A stretch of DNA of 64,000 nt, from positions 1 to 64,000 of the forward strand of contig CANRIG010000007.1 of the NCBI GenBank assembly GCA_947630595.1. Reading direction: 5' to 3'. The position numbers were made by a program, and so were the translations under genes. This DNA is from an uncultured Lachnospiraceae bacterium (GTDB lineage Bacteria > Bacillota > Clostridia > Lachnospirales > Lachnospiraceae). Every line of letters begins with the position of its first letter. The stretch's first letter is position 1. The notes under the pieces were generated by a model. That model searched no databases. It was not told the DNA's origin and was given only the letters and a program-made list of their open reading frames with translations. Positions 49,700 through 59,277 of this stretch are shown one piece after another.

Positions 49700-50911
49700 A
49701 TGTTGACATTAGAGGCATTTGAAGAGGCTTCCGAGTGTGTGAAGCAGGTAATTCAGGAAACGAAGCTGGTTTACAGCGAATATTTCAGCGCGCAGACCGG
49801 CAACAAGGTCTATCTGAAGGCGGAGAACATGCAGGTCACGGGCGCCTACAAGATTCGCGGCGCCTATTACAAAATCAGCACCCTGACGGAGGAGGAGCGG
49901 GCCAGGGGCCTGATCGCAGCCTCCGCCGGCAACCACGCGCAGGGCGTCGCTTATGCGGCCAAGGCCTACGGCTGCAAGGCGGTCATCGTGATGCCGGCGA
50001 CGACGCCGCTGATGAAGGTCAACCGCACCAAGAGCTACGGCGCGGAGGTGGTGCTGTACGGGGACGTGTACGACGAGGCCTGCGAGTACGCGTACAAGCT
50101 GGCGGAGGAAAACGGCTACACCTTTATCCATCCGTTCGACGATCTGGCGGTAGCCACCGGCCAGGGCACGATCGCGATGGAGATCGTCAAGGAGCTGCCG
50201 CTCGTGGATTACATTCTGGTGCCGATCGGAGGCGGCGGGCTGGCGACCGGCATCTCGACGCTGGCGAAGCTGCTGAATCCCAAGATCAAGGTCATCGGCG
50301 TGGAGCCGGAGGAGGCGGCCTGCATGAAGGCATCCCTCGAAAACGGCAAGGTGGTGACCCTTCCGAGCGCCAACACTATCGCCGACGGCACGGCGGTGAA
50401 AACGCCGGGCGTCAACATTTTCCCGTACATTCAGCAGAACATCGACGACATCATCACCGTCAGCGACGACGAGCTGATCGTCGCGTTCCTTGACATGGTG
50501 GAAAACCACAAGATGATCGTGGAAAATTCCGGACTGCTGACTGTGGCCGCGCTCAAGCATCTGGATGTCAAAAACAAAAAGGTCGTGGCGGTGCTCAGCG
50601 GCGGCAACATGGACGTGATCACCATGGCGTCCGTGGTGCAGCACGGCCTGATTCAGCGCGACCGCATTTTCACCATTTCGGTGCTGCTTCCGGACCGTCC
50701 AGGCGAGCTGGTGCGGGTAGCCACCATCATCGCCGAGGAGCAGGGCAACGTCATCAAGCTCGACCACAACCAGTTTGTGAGCACCAACCGCAACGCGGCC
50801 GTGGAGCTGACTATCACGATGGAGGCCTTCGGCACCGAGCACAAGACGCGCATCATCCATGCGCTGCGGTCGCACGGCTATGAGCCGAACCTCAAGCTGG
50901 CGAGCCTGTAA
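49700..50911 (+). CDS. ilvA: Threonine ammonia-lyase
   Basis: YKIRGAYYKIS PLP lysine motif, SAGNHAQGVA, C-terminal ACT. Confidence 0.92.
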   Translation: MLTLEAFEEASECVKQVIQETKLVYSEYFSAQTGNKVYLKAENMQVTGAYKIRGAYYKISTLTEEERARGLIAASAGNHAQGVAYAAKAYGCKAVIVMPATTPLMKVNRTKSYGAEVVLYGDVYDEACEYAYKLAEENGYTFIHPFDDLAVATGQGTIAMEIVKELPLVDYILVPIGGGGLATGISTLAKLLNPKIKVIGVEPEEAACMKASLENGKVVTLPSANTIADGTAVKTPGVNIFPYIQQNIDDIITVSDDELIVAFLDMVENHKMIVENSGLLTVAALKHLDVKNKKVVAVLSGGNMDVITMASVVQHGLIQRDRIFTISVLLPDRPGELVRVATIIAEEQGNVIKLDHNQFVSTNRNAAVELTITMEAFGTEHKTRIIHALRSHGYEPNLKLASL

Positions 50912-50952
50912 TCGGATTTTAAATTCTTCGGATTCATGTCAATAAAAAATAC

Positions 50953-50981
50953 TTGACAGCCTGCCACATTCCGTGTATGAT
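50953..50981 (+). promoter_or_regulatory. Promoter TTGACA-N17-TATGAT immediately before ylxM
   Basis: TTGACA 50953-50958, TATGAT 50976-50981. Confidence 0.65.
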
Positions 50982-50991
50982 AGCAGCGGTG

Positions 50992-51342
50992 ATGGACATG
51001 GAGCAGTTTTTGATGCAGTCCCTTTTGTATGATTTTTACGGAGATCTGCTCACCGAGCATCAGCGGAGCGTGTACGAGGAGGTTGTGCAGAACGACATTT
51101 CCTACTCAGAGGCGGCAGAGATGTTCGGCATCAGCCGCCAGGGCGTGCACGAGCTTGTGAAGCGGTGCAACCGCATTCTCGAGGATTACGAGTCAAAGCT
51201 CCATCTGGTGGAGCGGTTTCTGCGCGTGCGGGAGCGGGTGCAGGAGATCCGGCAGCTGGCCGGGCACTGCGGGGAGATCGACAAGGAAGAGCTGGCGGAG
51301 CGCGTGGCCGGCATTTCGGAGAAAATTTTAGAGGAGTTGTAG
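50992..51342 (+). CDS. ylxM: YlxM-like HTH protein (UPF0122)
   Basis: LLYDFYGDLLTEHQRSVYEEVVQNDISYSEAAEMFGISRQGVHELVKR; precedes ffh. Confidence 0.9.
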   Translation: MDMEQFLMQSLLYDFYGDLLTEHQRSVYEEVVQNDISYSEAAEMFGISRQGVHELVKRCNRILEDYESKLHLVERFLRVRERVQEIRQLAGHCGEIDKEELAERVAGISEKILEEL

Positions 51343-51343
51343 C

Positions 51344-52693
51344 ATGGCTTTTGAGAGCTTATCGGAAAAGCTGCAGAATGTGTTCAAAAATCTGCGCGGC
51401 AAGGGCCGCCTGACCGAGGCCGACGTCAAGACCGCATTGCGGGAAGTGAAAATGGCGCTTCTGGAGGCGGACGTCAGCTTCAAGGTCGTAAAGCAGTTCA
51501 TCAGCGCGGTGCAGGAGAAGGCCATCGGGCAGGACGTCATGAACGGACTGAATCCCGGCCAGATGGTGATCAAGATCGTCAACGACGAGCTGATCTCCCT
51601 GATGGGCTCAGAGACGACGGAGATCGCGCTGAAGCCCGGCGCGGAGATTACCGTCATCATGATGGCCGGGCTGCAGGGCGCCGGCAAGACGACGACGGCC
51701 GCCAAGCTGGCGGGCAAGCTCAAGTCCAAGGGGCGCCGTCCGCTGCTGGTCGCATGCGACGTTTACCGTCCGGCCGCGATCCGGCAGCTGGAGATCAACG
51801 GCGAGAAGCAGGGCGTCGAGGTATTTTCCCTGGGCGACAAGATCAGCCCGGTGGAGATCGCGCGGCAGTCGGTGGCTTACGCGAAGGAGCGCGGCATCAA
51901 TACCGTGATGCTGGACACCGCCGGACGCCTGCACATCGACGAGGACATGATGCGCGAGCTGCAGGAGATCAAGGAGCAGGTGTCGGTCGACCAGACGCTG
52001 CTGGTGGTGGACGCCATGACCGGACAGGACGCGGTCAACGTGGCCGCGATGTTTGAGGAAAAGATCGGCATCGACGGCGTGATCCTGACCAAGCTCGACG
52101 GCGACACGCGCGGCGGCGCGGCGCTTTCGATCAAGGCCACCTGCGGCAAGCCGATTCTGTACGCCGGCATGGGCGAAAAGCTCTCCGACCTGGAGCAGTT
52201 TTACCCGGAGCGCATGGCGTCGCGGATTCTCGGGATGGGCGACGTGCTCTCCCTGATCGAGAAGGCGCAGGAGACGATTGACGAGGAGAAGGCAAAGTCC
52301 ATGGAGCAGAAGCTGCGCAAGGCGCAGTTCGGCTTCGACGATTATCTGGAGAGCATGAACCAGATGAAAAACATGGGCGGCATCTCCAGCATTCTCAGCA
52401 TGCTGCCGGGGATCGGCGGCGCCCAGATGAAACAGCTCGAGGACGCGGTCGATGAGAAAAAAATGAAGCAGATCGAGGCGATCATCCTCTCGATGACGCC
52501 GCGGGAGCGCGCAAACCCGGACATCCTGAATCCGTCGCGGAAGCGCAGGATTGCGGACGGTTCCGGCGTCGACATCAGCGAGGTCAACAAGCTGGTCAAA
52601 CAGTTCGAGCAGAGCCGCAAGATGATGAAGCAGTATTCCGGCCTGCTGGGCGGCAAAATGGGTAAAAGGGGCAGATTCAAGCTTCCCTTTTAA
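51344..52693 (+). CDS. ffh: Signal recognition particle protein Ffh
   Basis: GLQGAGKTTTAAKLA, DTAGRLHIDEDMM, M-domain. Confidence 0.97.
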   Translation: MAFESLSEKLQNVFKNLRGKGRLTEADVKTALREVKMALLEADVSFKVVKQFISAVQEKAIGQDVMNGLNPGQMVIKIVNDELISLMGSETTEIALKPGAEITVIMMAGLQGAGKTTTAAKLAGKLKSKGRRPLLVACDVYRPAAIRQLEINGEKQGVEVFSLGDKISPVEIARQSVAYAKERGINTVMLDTAGRLHIDEDMMRELQEIKEQVSVDQTLLVVDAMTGQDAVNVAAMFEEKIGIDGVILTKLDGDTRGGAALSIKATCGKPILYAGMGEKLSDLEQFYPERMASRILGMGDVLSLIEKAQETIDEEKAKSMEQKLRKAQFGFDDYLESMNQMKNMGGISSILSMLPGIGGAQMKQLEDAVDEKKMKQIEAIILSMTPRERANPDILNPSRKRRIADGSGVDISEVNKLVKQFEQSRKMMKQYSGLLGGKMGKRGRFKLPF

Positions 52694-52726
52694 CATAGTC
52701 AAATTATTTCAAGGAGGTGAAACGCA

Positions 52727-52972
52727 GTGGCAGTAAAGATCAGACTGAGAAGAATGGGTCAGAAGAAGGCTCCTTTCTATAGAATCGTGGTAGCGGATTC
52801 CAGAGCTCCGAGAGACGGAAGATTCATCGAGGAGATTGGCACCTACAATCCGAACGCAGATCCGAGCGAGTTCAAGATTAACGAGGAGTTGGCTAAAAAA
52901 TGGCTTGCAAACGGCGCTCAGCCGACAGAGGTTGTGGGCAAACTCTTCAAAATAGCTGGCATCGAGAAATAG
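52727..52972 (+). CDS. rpsP: 30S ribosomal protein S16
   Basis: [24 protein letters not shown]. Confidence 0.97.
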   Translation: MAVKIRLRRMGQKKAPFYRIVVADSRAPRDGRFIEEIGTYNPNADPSEFKINEELAKKWLANGAQPTEVVGKLFKIAGIEK

Positions 52973-52987
52973 GTTGAGGTGAGCGGT

Positions 52988-53218
52988 ATGAAAGAGTTGG
53001 TAGAGGTAATTGCGAAATCTCTGGTTGAGCATCCGGATGAAGTTGTAGTTACGCAGAGGGAGAGCGGGAAATCGCTCATACTGGAATTAAAGGTCGCGCC
53101 TTCCGATATGGGAAAGGTGATCGGCAAGCAGGGCAGGATTGCGAAGGCGATCCGCTCCGTGGTAAAAGCCGCAGCATCGAGGGAAGACCAGAAGGTGATT
53201 GTGGATATTTTACAGTGA
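52988..53218 (+). CDS. khpA: KH-domain RNA-binding protein (YlqC/KhpA)
   Basis: VIGKQGRIAKAIRSVVKAA. Confidence 0.9.
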   Translation: MKELVEVIAKSLVEHPDEVVVTQRESGKSLILELKVAPSDMGKVIGKQGRIAKAIRSVVKAAASREDQKVIVDILQ

Positions 53219-53295
53219 GTACGCATGGCAGTCGGAGGCTGCTGCAGAGCTGGATTCTGCGGCAGCCTTTTGTCGCACAAAGATGAGGAGAGATT

Positions 53296-53805
53296 ATGGA
53301 AAATCTGCTGCAGGTGGGCGTGGTGACCTCCACGCACGGCCTTGCCGGGGAGGTAAAGGTGTTTCCGACGACCGACGATCCGCAGCGCTTCCGGGCGCTG
53401 AAATCCGTGCTGCTTGATACCGGCGGCGAAATGCGCGAGCTGAAGATCGCCGGCGTCCGGTTTTTCAAGCAGATGGTGATTCTCCGCTTTCAGGGCCACA
53501 GCCGGATTGAGGATGTCATGCCCTACAAGGGGAAAAGCCTGTATGTGACGCGCGAAAACGCGGTGGAACTGGGTGAAAACGAATATTTCATCGCCGACCT
53601 GATCGGCATGGAGGTATATGAGGAGGACGGCAGCCGCCTGGGTGAGCTCACGGACGTGCTGCAGACCGGGGCCAACGACGTCTACACGGTGAAAATGGCC
53701 GGCGGGCGGGAGGTGCTGATCCCGGCCATCCGCCAGTGCATCCTGGAGGTGGACGTGGAGGCGGCGCGGATGACCGTGCACCTGCTGGAGGGACTGCTTT
53801 CATGA
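53296..53805 (+). CDS. rimM: Ribosome maturation factor RimM
   Basis: VGVVTSTHGLAGEVKVFPTTDDPQRF. Confidence 0.93.
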   Translation: MENLLQVGVVTSTHGLAGEVKVFPTTDDPQRFRALKSVLLDTGGEMRELKIAGVRFFKQMVILRFQGHSRIEDVMPYKGKSLYVTRENAVELGENEYFIADLIGMEVYEEDGSRLGELTDVLQTGANDVYTVKMAGGREVLIPAIRQCILEVDVEAARMTVHLLEGLLS

Positions 53806-54602
53806 ATTATTATGTGATGACTCTGTTTCCGGAAATGATTGAAAACGGCATGCACACGAGCATCATCGGCCGTGCCATTGAGCGCGGCTGCCTCTCGCTC
53901 TCGACCGTCAACATCCGCGACTATTCTGTGACCGGAAACGGCCGCATCGACGACTATCCGTACGGCGGCGGGGCCGGCATGGTGATGCAGGCGGAGCCGG
54001 TGTACCGGGCTTACGAGGCGCTGGCCGGCCGTCTGGGCAGGCGTCCGCGCCTGATCTACCTGACGCCGCAGGGCCGCGTTTTCGACCAGGGCATGGCGGT
54101 CAGCTTCGCCGTGGAGCAGGAGCTTGTCTTTCTGTGCGGGCATTACGAGGGCGTGGACGAGCGGGTGCTGGACGAGATCGTCACGGATTTCGTGTCCATC
54201 GGCGACTACGTGCTGACCGGCGGCGAGCTGGCCGCGATGGTGATGATGGACGCTATCTCCCGCATGGTCCCGGGCGTGCTCAGCAACCAGGAATCGGGGC
54301 AGTACGAGAGCTTTCAGGACGGGCTCCTGGAATATCCGCAGTACAGCCGCCCGGAAGAGTGGCGAGGCAGGCTTGTGCCGCCGGTGCTGCTCTCGGGCCA
54401 TCACGGCAAAGTCGGCCGATGGCGGCGCGACCAGTCTCTGCTGCGCACGCTGAAAAGCCGGCCGGAGCTGCTGGAGAAGGCGGAGCTTGACCGGTACGAC
54501 CGGGACTACCTGCAGCGGCTGGCCCGGGGCGAAGCGGGAGCGGTCACGCCGGAGGAACAGAGTTTTTTGGCAAAACTTCTTGCAATTTCAGAAAAAGCAT
54601 GA
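53802..54602 (+). CDS. trmD: tRNA (guanine-N1)-methyltransferase
   Basis: GAGMVMQAEP, LCGHYEGVDERV, GDYVLTGGELAAM. Confidence 0.95.
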   Translation: MNYYVMTLFPEMIENGMHTSIIGRAIERGCLSLSTVNIRDYSVTGNGRIDDYPYGGGAGMVMQAEPVYRAYEALAGRLGRRPRLIYLTPQGRVFDQGMAVSFAVEQELVFLCGHYEGVDERVLDEIVTDFVSIGDYVLTGGELAAMVMMDAISRMVPGVLSNQESGQYESFQDGLLEYPQYSRPEEWRGRLVPPVLLSGHHGKVGRWRRDQSLLRTLKSRPELLEKAELDRYDRDYLQRLARGEAGAVTPEEQSFLAKLLAISEKA

Positions 54603-54685
54603 TAGAATAATTTGCGTTGTGAGAAAGAGATGGTCCTCTGTTACAGTTTGTATTAAGAACATCCGAGAATATAAGGAGGCACACA

Positions 54686-55033
54686 ATGAACGATATCATC
54701 AGAGACATTGAAGCGGCTCAGCTGAAAGAGGATGCGCCGCAGTTCCGCGTAGGCGACACCGTCAGAGTCTACGGAAAGATCAAAGAGGGAAACCGCGAGA
54801 GAATCCAGATGTTTGAGGGCATCGTGATCAAGCGGCAGGGCGGCAGCGTCAGAGAGACCTTCACGGTCCGCAAGACGTCCAACGGCATCGGCGTGGAAAA
54901 GACCTGGCCACTGCATTCCCCGAACGTAGAAAAGGTGGAGGTAATCAGACGCGGTAAGGTAAGACGCGCGAAGCTGACCTATCTGAGAGGCCGTGTCGGA
55001 AAGAAAGCCAAAGTAAAAGAACTGGTGAGATAA
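54686..55033 (+). CDS. rplS: 50S ribosomal protein L19
   Basis: [29 protein letters not shown]. Confidence 0.97.
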   Translation: MNDIIRDIEAAQLKEDAPQFRVGDTVRVYGKIKEGNRERIQMFEGIVIKRQGGSVRETFTVRKTSNGIGVEKTWPLHSPNVEKVEVIRRGKVRRAKLTYLRGRVGKKAKVKELVR

Positions 55034-55040
55034 TGGGTGG

Positions 55041-55075
55041 ATCAGGGACAATTACACCATGTGTATTGTCCCTGT
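55041..55075 (+). terminator. Terminator after rplS
   Basis: CAGGGACAATTACAC CAT GTGTATTGTCCCTG TTT. Confidence 0.65.
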
Positions 55076-55101
55076 TTGCTTATACGCAGGAGGAGCAGGA
55101 T

Positions 55102-55770
55102 ATGAGAAAGAAACAGCCGAAGCCGCAGCCTGCGGACGCGATGGAATTCCTATCGTCCGCGGATGCCATGGAGTTTGCGCAGCCGGCGAATGCCATGGAA
55201 TTTGCGCAGCCGGCGAACGCGCTGCCCGCAAAGAAAAAAAAGTCCGTGGTGCGCAATATTTTCCTGTGGACCTTTGAGATTCTCGTCATCATCCTGTTTG
55301 CATACGTTGTGGTCTATTTCTTCGGACAGTCCCGCACCAACATCGGGCAGTCCATGGACGTGACCCTGTCCGGCGGCGACACGGTGCTGCTGAACGTGCT
55401 GGCCTACCAGCTTGGCACGCCCAGGCGCGGGGACGTCGTCTCGTTTAAGCCCAACGGCAGCACGACCGGGCACTCCAGCATCAAGCGCATTATCGGCCTG
55501 CCGGGGGAGATCATTCAGATCCGCGACGGCATGATCTATATCAACGGGGAGGTCTATCTGGAGAAAAAGAGCTATCCCGTGATCACCAACCCGGGCATGG
55601 CGGGCGATGGCATCACGCTCGGGGACAAGGAATACTTTGTCCTCGGGGACAACCGCAACAACAGCGAGGACAGCCGTTTCGCCGATATCGGGCCGGTCAG
55701 CGCGGAGCACATCGAGGGAAAGGTATGGTTCGTGCTCTCGCCGGCGGCGCACCGCGGCTTCCTGCAGTAA
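55102..55770 (+). CDS. lepB: Signal peptidase I (paralogue 1)
   Basis: NIGQSMDVTL Ser motif, SSIKRIIGLPGE Lys motif, GDNRNNSEDSR. Confidence 0.9.
   Translation: MRKKQPKPQPADAMEFLSSADAMEFAQPANAMEFAQPANALPAKKKKSVVRNIFLWTFEILVIILFAYVVVYFFGQSRTNIGQSMDVTLSGGDTVLLNVLAYQLGTPRRGDVVSFKPNGSTTGHSSIKRIIGLPGEIIQIRDGMIYINGEVYLEKKSYPVITNPGMAGDGITLGDKEYFVLGDNRNNSEDSRFADIGPVSAEHIEGKVWFVLSPAAHRGFLQ
55132..55212 (+). repeat. 27-bp x3 tandem repeat (ADAMEFAQP) in lepB paralogue 1 N-terminus
   Basis: GCGRAYGCSATGGARTTYGCGCAGCCG units; first unit diverged. Confidence 0.85.
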
Positions 55771-55836
55771 GGGCGGACAGTGGCTGCGTCTGTGCGGCGC
55801 ATGGAAGCATGACATCGGAAAAATAAGAGGTAGGAC

Positions 55837-56712
55837 ATGAATTATCAGTGGTATCCCGGTCATATGACCAGGGCCAGGCGGATGATGCAGGAGGACATCA
55901 GGCTCATCGACCTGGTGATCGAGCTCACCGACGCGAGAGCCCCCTGTTCCAGCCGCAATCCGGACATCGACGAGCTCGGCAAAAACAAGGCGCGGCTGAT
56001 TCTGCTGAACAAATCCGATCTCGCGGACGAGCAGCAGAACCGGGCCTGGGCGGAGTATTTTCGTTCGCGCGGCTTTCAGGCCGTGCAGATCAACGCCCGC
56101 AGCGGAGCCGGCATCAAGCAGATCACCGAGGCCATCCGCGAGGCCTGCAGGGAAAAAACGGAGCGGGACCGCCGCCGAGGCATCCAGAACCGCCCGGTGC
56201 GGGCGATGGTCGTCGGCATCCCCAACGTCGGAAAGTCGACGTTTATCAATACGCTGGCCGGCAAGGCCTGCACGAAAACCGGCAACCGCCCCGGCGTCAC
56301 CAAGGGCAAGCAGTGGATCCGCCTCAACAAACAGGTGGAGATGCTCGACACGCCGGGCATTCTCTGGCCGAAGTTTGAAGACCAGAGCGTGGGGCTGAAG
56401 CTGGCGGTGATCGGCACCATCCGCGACGAGCTGCTGCAGACGGAGGAGCTGGCGCTGTGGATGTTCGATTATCTGCGCGCGCAGTACCCCGGCAGGCTGA
56501 GCGGGCGCTATCAGATCGCGGAGGAAGGCAGCGGCGGGGAGCTGCTGGGCCGGGTGGCCGCGGCCAGAGGCTGTCTGTTAAAGGGCGGCCTGCCCGACCT
56601 GGAGAAGGCGGCGGCGCTGGTCGTCGACGATTTTCGCAGCGGACGGCTGGGCCGGGTCACACTGGAGACAGTGAATGATTTTGAAACGAAAGAGAGTGAG
56701 AAAGAGCAATGA
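55837..56712 (+). CDS. rbgA: Ribosome biogenesis GTPase (RbgA/YlqF)
   Basis: WYPGHMTRARRMMQEDI, circularly permuted GTPase motifs NKSDL, GIPNVGKST. Confidence 0.93.
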   Translation: MNYQWYPGHMTRARRMMQEDIRLIDLVIELTDARAPCSSRNPDIDELGKNKARLILLNKSDLADEQQNRAWAEYFRSRGFQAVQINARSGAGIKQITEAIREACREKTERDRRRGIQNRPVRAMVVGIPNVGKSTFINTLAGKACTKTGNRPGVTKGKQWIRLNKQVEMLDTPGILWPKFEDQSVGLKLAVIGTIRDELLQTEELALWMFDYLRAQYPGRLSGRYQIAEEGSGGELLGRVAAARGCLLKGGLPDLEKAAALVVDDFRSGRLGRVTLETVNDFETKESEKEQ

Positions 56713-57308
56713 GCAAAGAGCAGAACGCGCAGCAGCGCACGGACGGAGGCTCCGGCGAGGAGAAAAAAATGGATGTGAAAAAAGAGATTTTAAGCTGGGT
56801 TCTCTATATCCTGTTTGTAGTCGTGGTGGTCTATGTGATTATCACATATGTCGGGCAGCGCACGATGGTGGACGGACGTTCCATGAACGACACGCTGCAG
56901 GACGGAGACAACCTGATTGTGGACAAGATTTCCTACCGCTTCCGGGATCCGCAGCGCTTTGATATCATTGTATTCCCGCCGCAGGGCGAACCGAAAGAGC
57001 ACTACATCAAGCGCATCATCGGCCTGCCGGGCGAAACCGTGCAGATCGGCGAAGACGGCACGATCTACATCAACGGCGAGGTGCTGGAGGAGCATTACGG
57101 CAAAGAGGTCATCGAGGATCCCGGCTGGGCCGCGGAGCCGGTCACGCTGGGCGACGACGAATATTTTGTGCTCGGCGACAACCGCAACAACAGCCGCGAC
57201 AGCCGTGACGAGGATCAGGTGGGCAAGGTCAAGCGCAGTACGATCACCGGACGGGCATGGCTGCGGATCTGGCCTCTGTCGTCCATCGGATTTTTGAAGC
57301 ATCAATAG
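56709..57308 (+). CDS. lepB: Signal peptidase I (paralogue 2)
   Basis: VDGRSMNDTLQDGDNLIVDKISYRF, YIKRIIGLPGE. Confidence 0.92.
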   Translation: MSKEQNAQQRTDGGSGEEKKMDVKKEILSWVLYILFVVVVVYVIITYVGQRTMVDGRSMNDTLQDGDNLIVDKISYRFRDPQRFDIIVFPPQGEPKEHYIKRIIGLPGETVQIGEDGTIYINGEVLEEHYGKEVIEDPGWAAEPVTLGDDEYFVLGDNRNNSRDSRDEDQVGKVKRSTITGRAWLRIWPLSSIGFLKHQ

Positions 57309-57341
57309 GACAGATTTACGCCGGACAGGAGGTGAGTGTGA

Positions 57342-57905
57342 TTGCGCAGGGAAAAGGCTCCCAAAAAGCCGAAAAAGAGAAGTATTCTGCGGGAGGCCGC
57401 AGGCTGGGTTTTCTTCCTGATTTTTCTCTTCGGTGCAATCTACCTCACCGTCCATTACGTCGGCGAGCGCACCGTGGTCAGCGGGGATTCCATGTATCCG
57501 TCCCTGGAGGACGGCGACAACCTGATCGTGGACAAGATTTCCTACCGTTTCCTCGACCCGGCGCGCTTTGACGTGGTGGTCTTCCCGTTCCAGTATCAGG
57601 AGGATACGTTCTACATCAAGCGGATCATGGGGCTTCCGGGCGAGACCGTGCAGATCATCGACGGCGAGATTTACATCAACGGGCAGAAGATGCGCGACCC
57701 TTACGCGGACGAGCCGATCCGCAATCCGGGCCTGGCCTCCGACGTCATCACGCTCGGCGAGGACGAGTATTTCGTGCTGGGGGACAACCGCAACAACAGC
57801 GCGGACAGCCGCGAACCGAGCGTCGGCAACGTGCCGCGCGAAGAGATCATCGGCCGCGCGTTTTTCCGCATCTGGCCCGCGTCGAGGCTGGGGCTGATCT
57901 CCTGA
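57342..57905 (+). CDS. lepB: Signal peptidase I (paralogue 3), TTG start
   Basis: VSGDSMYPSLEDGDNLIVDKISYRF, YIKRIMGLPGE; TGA directly precedes TTG in frame. Confidence 0.9.
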   Translation: MRREKAPKKPKKRSILREAAGWVFFLIFLFGAIYLTVHYVGERTVVSGDSMYPSLEDGDNLIVDKISYRFLDPARFDVVVFPFQYQEDTFYIKRIMGLPGETVQIIDGEIYINGQKMRDPYADEPIRNPGLASDVITLGEDEYFVLGDNRNNSADSREPSVGNVPREEIIGRAFFRIWPASRLGLIS

Positions 57906-57940
57906 CGGCGGGTCCCGCATACGCGGAAAAAGAGGGATTC

Positions 57941-58696
57941 ATGAAAAAGATAGCTGAAATAAAAAAAGAATTCATGCAGGCTGACAGCGCAGACCTGCCC
58001 GCATTGTTTGAGCAGTACGCAGACGATGCGCGCGGCGGCGTTGCCGGCCTGATTGCGCAGTATCGGAAAAAACTGGAGAAGCTGGAGCAGGAGAGGGAAC
58101 GGCTGGCGCAGATGGGCTCTTACGAGCGCCGGTACGCGCACTGCGGCCTGATCTGCGGCGTGGACGAGGCCGGGCGCGGGCCGCTGGCCGGACCCGTGGT
58201 CGCCGGCGCGGTCATTCTGCCGGAGGACTGCGAAATCCTGTACCTGAACGACTCCAAAAAGCTGAGCGCCAGACGCCGCGAGGAGCTGTTTGACGAGATT
58301 CAGGAGAAGGCGGTGGTCTGGGGCATCGGTATGGCTTCGCCGGCGCGCATCGACGAGATCAACATCCTGCAGGCAACCTACGAGGCCATGCGGGAGGCCG
58401 TCGCCGCGCTCGACCCGCAGCCGCAGCTGCTGCTCAACGACGCGGTGCGCATCCCCGGCATCGAGACGGAGCAGGTGCCGATCATCGGCGGCGACGGCAA
58501 GAGCCTCTCGATCGCGGCCGCCAGCGTGCTGGCCAAGGTGACGAGGGACCGGCTGATGCTCGAATACGACCGGATCATGCCGGAGTACGGCTTTGCCGCC
58601 CACAAGGGCTACGGCTCCGCGGCCCACATCGCGGCCCTGCAGAAATACGGTCCGTCCCCGATTCACCGGCGCAGCTTTATCGGGCACTTCGTATAA
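57941..58696 (+). CDS. rnhB: Ribonuclease HII
   Basis: CGVDEAGRGPLAGPVVAGAVIL. Confidence 0.95.
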   Translation: MKKIAEIKKEFMQADSADLPALFEQYADDARGGVAGLIAQYRKKLEKLEQERERLAQMGSYERRYAHCGLICGVDEAGRGPLAGPVVAGAVILPEDCEILYLNDSKKLSARRREELFDEIQEKAVVWGIGMASPARIDEINILQATYEAMREAVAALDPQPQLLLNDAVRIPGIETEQVPIIGGDGKSLSIAAASVLAKVTRDRLMLEYDRIMPEYGFAAHKGYGSAAHIAALQKYGPSPIHRRSFIGHFV

Positions 58697-58871
58697 AAGC
58701 CTGCCCTGCGCCAAGGCAGAACAGCCGCAATGCCAAACATAATCCTGAACATAATCCCGTCGCCAGGCTGCCCGCCGGCCGCAATTTGCGCCGGGACAAC
58801 ACAATCGCGGCGCCAGGCACCGCGGAAAGAACAACATTACCTGCATACCCCAGAAACGGAGTACATACGCA

Positions 58872-59222
58872 TTGAATAAGCGCAGCACCGGAACCGCCTA
58901 CGAGAAGAAGGCGCAGCAATACCTGCGGGAACGGGGATACCGCATCCTCGCCTCCAACTACCGCTGCAGGGCGGGCGAAATCGACCTCGTCGCCGAGCAC
59001 GGCGGCTACCTTGTCTTTATCGAGGTCAAATACCGCGCGGACCTTCATGCCGGCTACGGGCTGGAGGCTGTCGACGGGCGCAAGCAGCGGCGGATTCTGC
59101 GCGCCGCCTCCTGGTATCTCGCGCAGCACGGCGGGTACGATCGGCCGTGCCGCTTCGACGTGGTATCGTTTCTCGGGGAGGAGATCACGCTGGTGCAGGA
59201 TGCGTTTCAGCTGCATGCCTGA
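58872..59222 (+). CDS. UPF0102 (YraN) endonuclease-like protein
   Basis: GTAYEKKAQQYLRERGYRILASNYRCRAGEIDLVAEHGGYLVFIEVKYR. Confidence 0.93.
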   Translation: MNKRSTGTAYEKKAQQYLRERGYRILASNYRCRAGEIDLVAEHGGYLVFIEVKYRADLHAGYGLEAVDGRKQRRILRAASWYLAQHGGYDRPCRFDVVSFLGEEITLVQDAFQLHA

Positions 59223-59277
59223 TATCATCCACAGAGAATGCAGCAATTTTCATACTTATCCACAGAAAGGACAACTC

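Noticed and set aside
53219-53295. Hairpin GGCTGCTGCAGAG...TCTGCGGCAGCC before rimM as a regulatory RNA
   Set aside because: A plain GC-rich stem in a short khpA-rimM intergenic region with only a short T stretch; an ordinary terminator or processing stem is sufficient.
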